A stretch of DNA of 64,000 nucleotides. Source: Streptomyces uncialis (lineage in GTDB: Bacteria > Actinomycetota > Actinomycetes > Streptomycetales > Streptomycetaceae). The stretch lies in contig NZ_LFBV01000001.1 of the NCBI RefSeq assembly GCF_001905345.1, positions 1,437,321 through 1,501,320 on the forward strand, read 5' to 3'. Position 1 is the stretch's first letter, and the number at the start of each line of letters is the position of its first letter. Positions 17,769 to 26,300 of the stretch are shown piece by piece. A program made the translations under genes and the position numbers. The notes under the pieces were generated by a model. That model saw only the letters and a program-made list of their open reading frames with translations, did no database searches and was not told the origin of the DNA.

Positions 17769-18251
17769 GTGCCGGACACCTACGAGTCCACGCCCGTAGC
17801 CACCGTCGTCGGTGGCCACACCGGGGTCGCCGACGACTATCAGGGCGGCATGGAAGCGCTCATCCGGCTCCGGGACGACTTCCCGGCCGAAACCCTCCAA
17901 GGGCTGGCCGAGTTCTCCCATCTGGTCGTCACCTGGCACTTCCACCTCGCGCGCCCCGATGACGTGGCCCTCCATGTGCGCAGCCCGCGCGGCAACCCGG
18001 CCTGGCCCGCGACCGGCACCTTCGTCCACCGCAACCACCGCCGCCCCAACCAGCTCGCGACCTCGTTCCCCCGTATCCTCGGCGTCGACGGCCGCGACAT
18101 CCGCGTCACCGACCTCGACGCGGTCGACGGAACACCGGTCCTCGACCTGGCACCCTGGTTCCCGTCCATGGGCCCACGCGGCGAGGTGCGCGTGCCGTCC
18201 TGGGTGGACGACATGCTCCCCGACTACTGGCGCCGGTCCGACGAACGCTGA
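17769..18251 (+). CDS. TrmO/TsaA-like (UPF0066) SAM-dependent methyltransferase
   Basis: A 160-aa beta-barrel protein of the TrmO/YaeB family, whose Escherichia coli member N6-methylates threonylcarbamoyl-adenosine in tRNA. The order FSHLVVTWHFH (about 49-59), HRNHRRPNQLATSFPRILG and LDAVDGTPVLDLAPWFP matches the family. The usual RSPHRPNPIG active-site loop is altered to HRNHRRPNQLA, so the substrate may differ; Streptomyces has secondary-metabolism relatives. The GTG start has GAGGGAG upstream. It stands alone, 75 nt after the TPR regulator. Confidence 0.78.
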   Translation: MPDTYESTPVATVVGGHTGVADDYQGGMEALIRLRDDFPAETLQGLAEFSHLVVTWHFHLARPDDVALHVRSPRGNPAWPATGTFVHRNHRRPNQLATSFPRILGVDGRDIRVTDLDAVDGTPVLDLAPWFPSMGPRGEVRVPSWVDDMLPDYWRRSDER

Positions 18252-18486
18252 GCCCGGCCCGGGCCCGACCGACGAGGGCCACCAGGGCCGGGCCCTGCTC
18301 GACCGGGGGTCGCAGCACCACGCGGATCCGTCGCCGGGCGCACAGCACGTGCGTGGGGAGCGCATCCCGACTGCCGGGCGCCCGGGCCGCGCCCCAGGAC
18401 ACCTGCCCCTTTGCGTCAGTTCCGGACGGCGGGGGCCGCCGGTCCATAGTGTGGGGACCCACCGAGCCGGGCGGAGGCAGAACCTG

Positions 18487-18801
18487 ATGGCGGACCGAGC
18501 CGAACCGACCTTCACGACCTACATCGGTGACGGCGAGCTGGTGGTCCTGCCCGCCACCATCGACGGCATTCGCGCCGCCCTCCCCCCGGAGCGTCACGCC
18601 GCTTTCGAAACCGCCGTGGGCACCACTCACGCGGAAGAACTGCTCGCCGTGCTCCAGTACTGGGCCCAGGAGACCAGTCCCGAGCTCCGCGCCTTCCAGT
18701 ACTCCGTGTTCGAGCGGTTGGAGCGCGGCGACGACAGCGGCTTCATCCCCGCCGAAGAGATGCGCGCCCTCCTCGGACACGACTCGCAGGGACCCTGGTG
18801 A
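18487..18801 (+). CDS. small antitoxin-like protein, copy 1
   Basis: A 104-aa acidic protein, one of three paralogues within 1.4 kb. The shared pattern is a short N-terminal beta segment (TFTTYIGDGELVVLPATI), then IRAALPPERHAAF and a helical C-terminus rich in Glu. The ATG follows GGAGG. Its stop overlaps a GTG (GTGA) that opens a broken RelE/ParE-like reading frame, and copy 3 overlaps an intact toxin-like gene in the same manner. I infer that this is the antitoxin of a type II pair that has lost its toxin. The function is not proven; the family name is unknown to me. Confidence 0.72.
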   Translation: MADRAEPTFTTYIGDGELVVLPATIDGIRAALPPERHAAFETAVGTTHAEELLAVLQYWAQETSPELRAFQYSVFERLERGDDSGFIPAEEMRALLGHDSQGPW

Positions 18802-18884
18802 GTGGCTCCTACCGCGTCCAGTACTCGAACCAGGCAGCGGACGCCCTCCGGAAGATGACCGTCACCGTCGTCCACCCGGATTGA
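18798..18884 (+). pseudogene. truncated RelE/ParE-like toxin stub
   Basis: From the GTG that overlaps the preceding stop, 28 codons encode SYRVQYSNQAADALRKM and then an abrupt end at TGA 18882-18884. The start is typical of ParE/RelE toxins, which normally run to about 85-100 residues. Its end overlaps the 3' end of the oppositely oriented antitoxin-like gene at 18862, so the junction looks like a deletion scar between two toxin-antitoxin loci. Confidence 0.6.
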
Positions 18885-19170
18885 ACAGGACAGCGACCTC
18901 GTCCTCGGACACGGTCCCCGTGAAGTCGCCCTCCGCGATCCGCCGGAACGCGGCCTCCTTGTCAGCGATCAGGTCCGGCCGGGTCCGTTCCGCCCAGGTG
19001 GCGAGGAGTTCCAACAGATCCTCCGCGCCCGCGTTCTCGACAGCCTCGGTGAAGGCCGCTCGCTCGGCGCTGGGAAGGGCCTCCCGGATGTCCTTGATGG
19101 TCGCGGGCAACATGACCAGGTCGCCCCCGCTCAGGTAGGTGCTGAAGGTCCTTCCGTAGCTCTCGGACAC
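18862..19170 (-). CDS. small antitoxin-like protein, copy 2
   Basis: A 102-aa paralogue of the proteins at 18487 and 19576 (FSTYLSGGDLVMLPATI, then IREALPSAERAAF). I chose the GTG at 19170 because it aligns with the other two starts and has GAGAAG upstream; an ATG at 19221 would add a Thr-rich stretch. There is no toxin gene after its stop, where the truncated plus-strand toxin ends instead. It may be a solitary antitoxin able to neutralise a related toxin. Confidence 0.68.
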   Translation of the reverse strand: MSESYGRTFSTYLSGGDLVMLPATIKDIREALPSAERAAFTEAVENAGAEDLLELLATWAERTRPDLIADKEAAFRRIAEGDFTGTVSEDEVAVLFNPGGRR

Positions 19171-19330
19171 CGTTCTTCTCACCCTTGTCGTCGTCGTTGT
19201 GCCGGGCGCTTGTGCTGCCATGGAAGGTGGTACGTCCGGGGCCGAAGTCGCTGGGCCGGAACAATGCCGCCTTGACGCGTTGAAGAGATCAGTCCGCCTG
19301 CTGCCGCCAGGGGGCCCGCCATGACGGCGG

Positions 19331-19579
19331 TCAGGGCGCGGGCACGACCCGGAGCACGGTGATCGTCAGCACCCCGCTGCTCACCTCGTACCGGATGACC
19401 GCGACGCAGCCGATCGTGGCGTCCCTGCGGTCCCTGTCCCCCTTCACCGCCCGCGATCCGCACCCATAGGGGGCTCGGGCGAGCACCGCGACGCCCGTGT
19501 CGAAGTCCTTCCGCCGCTTGGGGACAAGAGCGCCGCGTCCCGCCTTCGCCTCATCGGTGTAGGCGATCCGGTGGCTCAT
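19331..19579 (-). CDS. RelE/ParE-like toxin candidate
   Basis: An 82-aa basic protein starting MSHRIAYTDEAKAGRGAL and ending in strand-rich VIRYEVSSGVLTITVLRVV, the general shape of ParE/RelE-fold toxins: two helices, then a three- to four-stranded sheet with Arg residues. Its ATG overlaps the stop of antitoxin-like copy 3 (ATGA), the usual antitoxin-first operon order. Family members either cleave mRNA on the ribosome or inhibit gyrase; which applies is unknown. Confidence 0.68.
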   Translation of the reverse strand: MSHRIAYTDEAKAGRGALVPKRRKDFDTGVAVLARAPYGCGSRAVKGDRDRRDATIGCVAVIRYEVSSGVLTITVLRVVPAP

Positions 19580-19881
19580 GGGGCGCTCCGGTACTCGTCG
19601 TCGCCCAGTTCGTCGGCGAACGTCACCCCCGTCAGATCACCAGCGGCCAGCCTCTCCGCCAGGGCTTCCTCCGCCTCATCGTGCGGGGTGGGAATCCGCA
19701 TCACCCACCGCATCAGGGTCATCTGGAGCTCATCGGCGGACACGTTCTCGATCTCCGCCGTGAACTCGGCCCGTTCGGACTCGGGCAACGCCTCACGGAC
19801 ACCCCGGATGGTCGACGGCACCGTCACCGGGCCGCCCGTCATATACATCGTCAGTGGCTCACGCCCACTGTCATTGCTCAT
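19576..19881 (-). CDS. small antitoxin-like protein, copy 3
   Basis: A 101-aa acidic protein and the third paralogue (LTMYMTGGPVTVPSTI, then VREALPESERAEF). The ATG at 19881 aligns with the other copies; a longer frame to 19917 exists. It overlaps the toxin-like gene by 4 nt and is the only complete pair of the three. No classical DNA-binding motif (RHH or HTH) is obvious, so if it is an antitoxin it belongs to an uncommon class. Confidence 0.7.
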   Translation of the reverse strand: MSNDSGREPLTMYMTGGPVTVPSTIRGVREALPESERAEFTAEIENVSADELQMTLMRWVMRIPTPHDEAEEALAERLAAGDLTGVTFADELGDDEYRSAP

Positions 19882-20012
19882 CCCGGGACCCCCTCCGAGC
19901 ACGTGGGCGCGTGGCACCCGCAGGACGCAGAATGGCGCCCAGCGTAGGCCGTTCGGCCCGGCAGCGGACTGCCCCCGAGGGGGCGCGTGTGATTGCTGGG
20001 GGGCGCGTGCGG

Positions 20013-20663
20013 CTAGGGCCTGTGTCTCCGATCGGGAGAGTTGGGCCGGGCTGGGGCCGGCCGGCCCCAGCCGTGCTCAACCGACCGGCGGCATCGGGCG
20101 GGTTCGTCTCCTGCACTGGTGAACAGTGCGGTCAGCATGGGTGCGCCGTGCGCAAGGGTCTGGTGCGGCAGGGGGCCTGTGGCGACGAGGGATGCGAGTC
20201 CGTGACCGACTGTCCAGCTCTGTGTCGCCAGTTCCTGCGGGTCGACCTCGTCGCGGAAGCGGCCGCTCGCCTTGGCCCGCTCGATGGCCTCGACGAGGCG
20301 GTGCAGGGTTTCGTCCGCGGTGCCGGCGTCTTCGAGGTCGAAGCCCGCGTCGAACATGACGCGGTAGAGGTCAGGGTTCTCCAGGGCGTTGGCCAGGTAG
20401 GCGCCGCCCAGGGCGGCGAGGTCCCGTACCGGGTCCGCGGACATCCTGACGGCCGCAAGTCGGGCGGCCAGGCGGGTGAAGCCTTCTTGCCGCAGCGCCT
20501 TCCAGAGGCCGTCCATACCGCCGAAGTATGTGTAGACGGCCATCGTTGATACGCCGGTTCCGGCGACCAGGGTGCGCAGCGTGACCGGTTGCCTCGTCCG
20601 CAGCATCTGTGCGGCCCGTTCGAGAAGCAGGGAGCGGACCGCTGGATCTTTCGTCCTTGCCAT
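20013..20663 (-). CDS. TetR-family repressor
   Basis: A 216-aa TetR regulator. The N-terminal helix-turn-helix spans about 10-55 (LRTLVAGTGVSTMAVYTYFGG), followed by a helical ligand-binding domain with the TetR_C-type pattern. The ATG at 20663 is preferred to one at 20678, which adds five residues. The C-terminal 25 residues are Pro/Arg-rich and may not be structured. It is divergent from the RidA-family gene, with a palindrome at 20676 between them, so it probably represses itself and that gene. Confidence 0.88.
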   Translation of the reverse strand: MARTKDPAVRSLLLERAAQMLRTRQPVTLRTLVAGTGVSTMAVYTYFGGMDGLWKALRQEGFTRLAARLAAVRMSADPVRDLAALGGAYLANALENPDLYRVMFDAGFDLEDAGTADETLHRLVEAIERAKASGRFRDEVDPQELATQSWTVGHGLASLVATGPLPHQTLAHGAPMLTALFTSAGDEPARCRRSVEHGWGRPAPARPNSPDRRHRP

Positions 20664-20675
20664 GGCCTCACAATA

Positions 20676-20690
20676 CATAGCGTCGTTATG
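20676..20690. promoter_or_regulatory. candidate TetR operator palindrome
   Basis: CATAGCGTCGTTATG is a near-perfect 15-bp palindrome (one mismatched pair) lying 13 nt upstream of the TetR start and 54 nt upstream of the RidA start. Its position and symmetry fit an operator shared by both genes. Confidence 0.6.
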
Positions 20691-20743
20691 CTTTGATGAG
20701 TGCTGATCTTGCTGTTCCCGACGCCACGAGGAAGAGGCCGTTC

Positions 20744-21151
20744 ATGTCTGTGACGCTGCTCAATCCCGAGGGATTGCCGAAGCCCGAGGTCTACCGGCAG
20801 ATGTCGGTCGCCACCGGATCGAAGCTGGTGTTCCTCGCGGGACAGGTCGCCCGCGACGCTGACGGCCGGCCCGTGGGCCAAGGGGACTTCGCCGCTCAGG
20901 TCGAGCAGTGCTATCTCAACATCAGCACCGCTCTGGCCTCTATCGGCGGCTCCTTCGACGACGTGGCGAAGCTGACCGTCTACGTCGTCGACTGGAGTCC
21001 CGAGAAGATGCCGCTGCTGGGGGAGGGCGTTGGCCGGGCGGCAGCGAAACTGGGCATCGATCCGGTCAAGCCGATCACCCTGCTGGGCGTCGCGGCGCTG
21101 GGGGAACCTGACCTCCTGGTCGAGGTCGAAGCCACCGCGGTCATCGAATAG
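20744..21151 (+). CDS. RidA/YjgF-family enamine/imine deaminase
   Basis: A 135-aa RidA-family protein. These small trimeric enzymes hydrolyse reactive enamines and imines formed by PLP enzymes or flavin oxidases. Recognisable are LVFLAGQVARDADGRPVG (about 27-44), CYLNISTALASIGGSFDDVAKLTVYVVD and the C-terminal LLVEVEATAVIE. The usual substrate-carboxylate Arg near residue 105 is not present in the expected place, so it may belong to a non-RidA subgroup. The ATG follows GAAGAGG. It is divergent from the TetR gene. Confidence 0.87.
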   Translation: MSVTLLNPEGLPKPEVYRQMSVATGSKLVFLAGQVARDADGRPVGQGDFAAQVEQCYLNISTALASIGGSFDDVAKLTVYVVDWSPEKMPLLGEGVGRAAAKLGIDPVKPITLLGVAALGEPDLLVEVEATAVIE

Positions 21152-21202
21152 CCGTACCTCTGCGAACAGGGAGACTCTGGGCCTGCCCATGCTGAGTCGG
21201 GG

Positions 21203-21345
21203 GATCTGACGGGCGGCGAGTGGGCAGTGCTGGAGCCGTCTTTGCCGGTGGGCAACAACCGGTGCGGCCGTTGGCGCGATCACCGGCAGGTGATCAACGG
21301 GATCATCCACCCGCTGGGCACCGGGGTGCAGTGGCGGGAACTGAG
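21203..21345 (+). pseudogene. N-terminal remnant of an IS5-type transposase
   Basis: In one frame the DNA encodes LTGGEWAVLEPSLPVGNN, then the conserved RWRDHRQVINGIIH and GVQWREL, the start of IS5-family (DUF4096) transposases. The frame then runs into unrelated sequence before the second transposase at 21403. No catalytic DDE region belongs to it. Confidence 0.75.
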
Positions 21346-21402
21346 TCCTTTTCAACCTGACCGTGGGGCTGTGGTGTTGGTCGGGGCGGGCTGTACGAAA
21401 CG

Positions 21403-22215
21403 ATGGAGCTCCTGGTAGATGGGTTCTCGACCAAGATCACCCGTGTCCGCCAGGCGTTTCGCGTGCTTGTCTACCCATCGTCGATCGACCTGTCCAGCAA
21501 GACCTTGCGGCACCCGGCCGGGCAGCTTGCAGTCCGGCGACGGGAGACCGGTACGCGGTGGCGACGGCTGCCAGCCGGCCGGCAGGCCCTGCTCGCCCTG
21601 GCCTATCTGCGGTGCGGCGACACCTACGCCCGGCTTGCCGCTGGCTTCGGAATCGGCATCGCGACCGTCTACCGGTACGTACACGAGGCCGTCGAAGTCC
21701 TGGCCGCTGGCGCACCGACCCTGGCTGAGGCGATAGAGACGGCCCGGAAGAAGGCGTTCGTGATCCTGGACGGCACGCTGCCGATCGACCGGATCGCCGC
21801 CGACACCCCCTACTACTCGGGAAGACACAAGCGTCACGGCTTGAACGTCCAGGTCCTCACCGACCCGTTCGGCCGACTGCTCTAGGCTTCCCCGGCCCTG
21901 CCCGGAGCCACTCACGACCTGACCGCGGCCCGAAGCCATGGCATCGTCGACGCACTCGCGGCCACGGGACTGAAGTGCTGGGCGGACAAGGCCTACCAAG
22001 GCGCCGGCCGGCACATTCGAGTCCCCCTCCGGGGCCGCCGGCTCAAGCGCTGGAAGCGACGGCATAACAGTAGTCACGCCAAGATCCGCTGCGTCGGCGA
22101 GCAGGCCATGGCCGTGCTGAAGGGTTGGCGCCTCCTGCGGAAGCTCCGCTGCAGCACCAACCGGATCACCGACATCGTGAAGGCCATCCTCGTCCTCCAC
22201 CACACCTCAACATGA
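21403..22215 (+). pseudogene. IS5-family DDE transposase with an internal stop
   Basis: The frame starts at ATG 21403 and encodes a helix-turn-helix (YARLAAGFGIGIATVYRYVHE) and the first catalytic region (FVILDGTLPIDRI ... SGRHKRHGLNVQVL). It is interrupted by TAG at 21883-21885. After the stop the same frame continues with PGATHDLTAARSHGI, WADKAYQGAG and a basic end at 22213-22215. A Trp normally occupies the stop position (LLWAS), so a single G-to-A change explains it. The element is probably inactive. I did not find clear terminal inverted repeats. Confidence 0.85.
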
Positions 22216-22706
22216 GGTTGCAAAAAGGCTCCTTGTGTGGGGGACCGGGAAACGATCGGGGCGGCGACATGGAGACATCGCCGCGCGCCGGTAAGGCAGT
22301 CGCTTCCTACCCCGAGGACGACCACCTTCACACTGCACGGATGGAAGCGTTCCACCCTTACTTGCTCGATACACCTAGGAACACTTCTTCGACGGAGAAG
22401 TTTCCGGCAGAACCGTGCGGAACCGTAATGCCCCCGGATGGCGCCAGGCGATGCGCATGCCAACCGAACAACACAGCAAGCGCCGGAGAGCGCCGAGCAT
22501 CCGAGATACGGCGAGTCCGGTCCTGGGAATCACCTGCATCCGGCGTGAATGGGGGACCCTTAACGGATTGGGAGCCGCTGTGGGCGGCGATGCCGATGGT
22601 CCTGAGCCGGAGAGCGATCCCGGGCGGTACAGGAGCGGTTTGCCGGGACGGTGCGTGTCGGACGACGATGGCAAGGTCCGTCCGTGCGACGTCCGTTGTA
22701 GCGAGC
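22216..22706. other. gene-free stretch after the transposase
   Basis: Open frames here have irregular codon use and no recognisable protein. It is probably degraded flank of the insertion sequence. Confidence 0.5.
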
Positions 22707-22742
22707 GGGCGGGCGGGCGGGCGGGCGGGCGGGCGGGCGGGC
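22707..22742. repeat. (GGGC)9 tandem tetranucleotide
   Basis: Nine uninterrupted GGGC units, flanked by GCGAGC and GCTCGC, end 29 nt before the start of the 182-aa gene. Runs of this type can form G-quadruplexes and change copy number by slippage, so it could influence expression of the next gene. Confidence 0.9.
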
Positions 22743-22771
22743 GCTCGCTCCTGCTCCCTGTCGAGCGAACT

Positions 22772-23320
22772 ATGCTGTTGGCGACTCAACTGTCCACGTG
22801 TGAGGTGCCCTTGAGTAGGCTGCTGGATTCATACGAGACCGAGGTATCACCGAGTTACCGGATCTTCGGGTTGGTTGATACGAGTGTGGATACCTATTCG
22901 CCCCACACGGATCGCGCGAACTGGATCCTCTCTGCCCCGGGGATGGTCTACTTGCAGGTTCCACCCCAGGTCATCCGTGCGTCCGTACGGTTGGAAAGCT
23001 GGTCGACAACGCCGCCCGGGGACGATGCGCAGTGGTGTGGTATCGCGGACGTGGAGGTGCAACTGCCTTGTGGGGAACTTGCATTGGAAACCATCGACGG
23101 AGGCCAGACGCAAGTACCACTTGTCCTCCCGTCGCCTGGATTGTACGGAATGCGTTGGCATTGGATATTCAACCACCAGCGTGGGCCCTTCACCTCGCCG
23201 CTGGCGGACCAAAGATCCGCCCTGCTCATGGTGCCCGGGCGAGAAGAGGATTTGCGTGGTGCGGATCAGTACTGCCTTGTCCGGATCTGGCGCATCGAAG
23301 CCAGCGAAGAGGCAGAATGA
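22772..23320 (+). CDS. hypothetical 182-aa protein, possible immunity protein
   Basis: Unrecognised cytoplasmic protein without signal peptide or membrane segment, beta-rich and acidic (YRIFGLVDTSVD, WSTTPPGDDAQW, LYGMRWHWIFNHQRGPF). ATG 22772 is the simplest start; GTG 22802 is an alternative, and the longer frame through the GGGC repeat is unlikely. It converges on the gene for a large secreted nuclease-like protein, the stops being 63 nt apart with a hairpin between. A small acidic gene beside the toxic C-terminal end of a secreted nuclease is a common immunity arrangement, although such genes are normally co-directional, so this remains a guess. Confidence 0.55.
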   Translation: MLLATQLSTCEVPLSRLLDSYETEVSPSYRIFGLVDTSVDTYSPHTDRANWILSAPGMVYLQVPPQVIRASVRLESWSTTPPGDDAQWCGIADVEVQLPCGELALETIDGGQTQVPLVLPSPGLYGMRWHWIFNHQRGPFTSPLADQRSALLMVPGREEDLRGADQYCLVRIWRIEASEEAE

Positions 23321-23325
23321 ACGCG

Positions 23326-23352
23326 AGGGGCCGGCCCTGTGGGCCGGCCCCT
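23326..23352. terminator. bidirectional terminator hairpin
   Basis: A perfect 12-nt stem (23326-23337 and 23341-23352) with a 3-nt loop, followed on the plus strand by CTTG. It lies between the two convergent stops at 23320 and 23384. Confidence 0.85.
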
Positions 23353-23383
23353 CTTGATGGCATTACCCGACAGCGGCGACGGC

Positions 23384-26300
23384 TCAGTTGCCGACCGTGA
23401 TGATGAACGGGTCGTAGCTCAAGATGCGGTCGTTGTCGTACCATGCGCCGAGACGTCGCCCGGCTTCCTGATTCTCGATGGGGTCGATGTAGCGGACGGA
23501 GAAGTCGTCGCGGTACGGCTCGCCTTCGTACTGATGGCGCGCGGCACCCTGATAGCTGGAGGCGAAGGGGAATTCGTCGCAGTCGAGCTGCACTCCGGCC
23601 GGCGGCTGGCCTGGAACGGCGGGATTGTTGCACGTAGAGGTGACGACGGAGCGATTGGCGTCGTAACGCGCCTTCTCATTCGCGCCGAATCCGGGCACGA
23701 GCCGATGCATCGGGTTCAGGGGGCTTCCGCCGGGAAGCTTCTTGCTGGCTTTCGTCGGATACGTGCCGCCCGGGTTGTTGAGAGCGTCGCCGATGTGGTC
23801 CGCGACGGCCGCTACCCCGTAGTAGGGCTCCACGGGAGCAGTAGGAACGGACTTGTCGCTCCGGTCGTAGCGGAGGGCGGGCGTAGCGTCGGGGAAGACG
23901 GAACCTGCTTGCGCTCGCTGGTTGTAGGCAGCGCTGTCGAAGCGGATTTCTCCCTTTTCACCCCCAGCGGGTATGACTTGGGAGTATCCGGGGAGGGTGA
24001 ATTTGAGGATCGGTGTGAACTGACCTGTGGCGATCTGATCGCCGTTGGCGAGGTCGGGCAGCTTGGGGGCGAGGGACCACAGGTCGAATGTGGTGTCGCC
24101 GTTGTGCTTCCACTGGCTGGGTGAATCAGTTCGTCCGACGTGGATACCAGGCTGGCAGGCGTCCTGTGCGGTGGGGCTTCCCGGCACTCCTATGGCCCAG
24201 TCCCCCTTGCATTCCAGTCGTGCTTCCAGCTTGGCGCCGGCTTTGTTGAAGTCGCCGCTGGAGAGGAAGACGTCCACATTGAAGTCGAATTCGGCGAAAC
24301 GAGTCAGCGTGCTTCCGTTCAAGCCGCCGATCTGACCTCTACCGATCAGGGTGTTGGTAGAAATGAATGTGCCCTGTAGGTAGCAGCCGGGGGGCCACAA
24401 ACCGCACTTGACCGCTGGCATGACCGTCATGGTCTCCTGGCAGTACGAGAAGCGGTTCTTGAGCCACCCCGACGCGTTGTCCGCGTCGTCAGCGTTTCGG
24501 CACTCGTTGGTGCTCGCGATGTACTCGTACGGGTGCTGGCCGTTGTTCTCCGGCTTGCGGCCCCGGTTGAACCGGTGACTGGGAACGGTGTAGGTGCGTT
24601 CCCAGACAGCCTTCGGCCCGACGGACGTCGGTGTGGTCTGGCCCATGGCGGGGCGTGTGCGCGGTTTGAGCCCCAGTGCTTCCAGATTCCCGTCCCTGTT
24701 GAGGATTTGATCGACCTGGGCGGGGTTGGCGATCAGAGCGGGATCGTTGATCGTGTAGGCGTCGCCGGGTTGGAGAGAGGTGGGAACGCCTGCGGCGGCG
24801 GTCTCCGCGACGAACGTCCGCCAAGGGGACCAGCCCAGGTTGTAGTGGGTGCCGTCGTAGGCGTTGGTGCGGAACTTGTACATCTTGCCGTCCACGAGCT
24901 GCCCGCCCGGCACCTGGACGGTCGCCCACGTGCCCGGGGTGACGAAGGCGGAGACGATCACGCCGTCCCCGGCAGGAGTGGTGATGGGCGTGTTGGTTTC
25001 CGCGTCGTAGACCTGGAAGCTGCCGTTGACCTTGTCGCCGTTCGCGTCCGTGAACTTGTCCCGCAGCGTCGGTGTGAGGGTATTGACACCCCAGACCTGG
25101 TTGTGGGTCCGAAAGGGCGGCCCTGCTTGCTGAGCCGTTCCGTCGGAGGGACGGTAGTTGTAGGTCACGGTCAGCTTTGGCTGGTTCGCCGTCGCGTTGC
25201 CTGAGTTGACACGCTTCCAGCCTCGGGTGTCCGCTGCGGCAGCGCGCAGGCCCATGTAGCCGCGGGTCGCCTTCGCCGAGGCCCAGGTCTGGACAAGGAC
25301 GTCCACGTCGGCGTTGATCCAGCCGTCGGGCTGCGCGGCTGTGCAGCCGGGGTTGCCGCGAGTCTGTGCTGAGGCGTGGTACTGCTGGTGCCAGGTGGGC
25401 TGGCTGGTCCACCTGGAAGAGGTGGACGCCTGCGTGGTGTCCCACACCGTCCATTGTTGGTTGGTGCAGTCGGTGTTGCCGGAGTGGAAGTTCCACAGCG
25501 CCAGGTTCGTGTCGATGATCAACGCGTCCTGAATGGGCGTGGTGTTCCAGTGGATGAAGGACCGGGCGAGCCGGGTGGTGCCGTCCGGGTTCTTGGTGCC
25601 AGGGTCGCCGAAGTCGAGTTCGGTGTCGGTGGACAGATCGACGGCTTCGCCGCGCTGCACATACGTGTCGAACGTTGAGGCAAGACCGGAAGTCGAAGGG
25701 TCGACCGTGACTGGGTATCGGGTTCTGGGGTCGGCGAGGAATTCCGCGCTGGGTGTGACGACCAGGTCGATGCGGCCGGTGCCCTTGTCCACTACCTTCA
25801 TGCCGACGCGGACACGACGAGTGTGTTCGCCGGACGGTTTGTCCACCGAGGCGTCCCACATGACTGGAGCGGGCATCACCGCTCGCCGCTCTCCGGTCTC
25901 GGTGTCGCTGAACGTCACCGATCCGTCTTTGTTCGCCTTGGCCTTCAGCCCCTTGGCCTTGATCGGCAGGATGTAGGAGTATGCGCCGGAGGGCCTCTTG
26001 CCGATCTCCACGAACTGTTCGAAGCCGGTCCGGGTCGCTTCGACGATGACATCGGCCCCGGGGACTGCCTCCCGATAGCGGGCGGTGGTGCCGGTGAGCT
26101 CCGGAGCGGGAAGACCACCCTTCCACTGGAGCGTCACCGCTTGGTCACCGGTACCGAGGGTGACGAGGTCACGAGGGGCGGCGTTCTGGGCGTCGGCCAG
26201 CGAGCGCGGCACCGTGCCGCCGTCGCCTGCGAGGCGCAGGCCGTGGGCATGCTCCTTGGCCTTGACGGTGCCGTCGCCGGACCTGGTCAAGGTGGCATCG

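Noticed and set aside
22415..22771. N-terminal extension of the 182-aa gene to 301 aa
   Set aside because: It would translate the GGGC run as a Gly-Gly-Arg-Ala repeat and lacks a ribosome site; the conserved-looking part starts after 22772.
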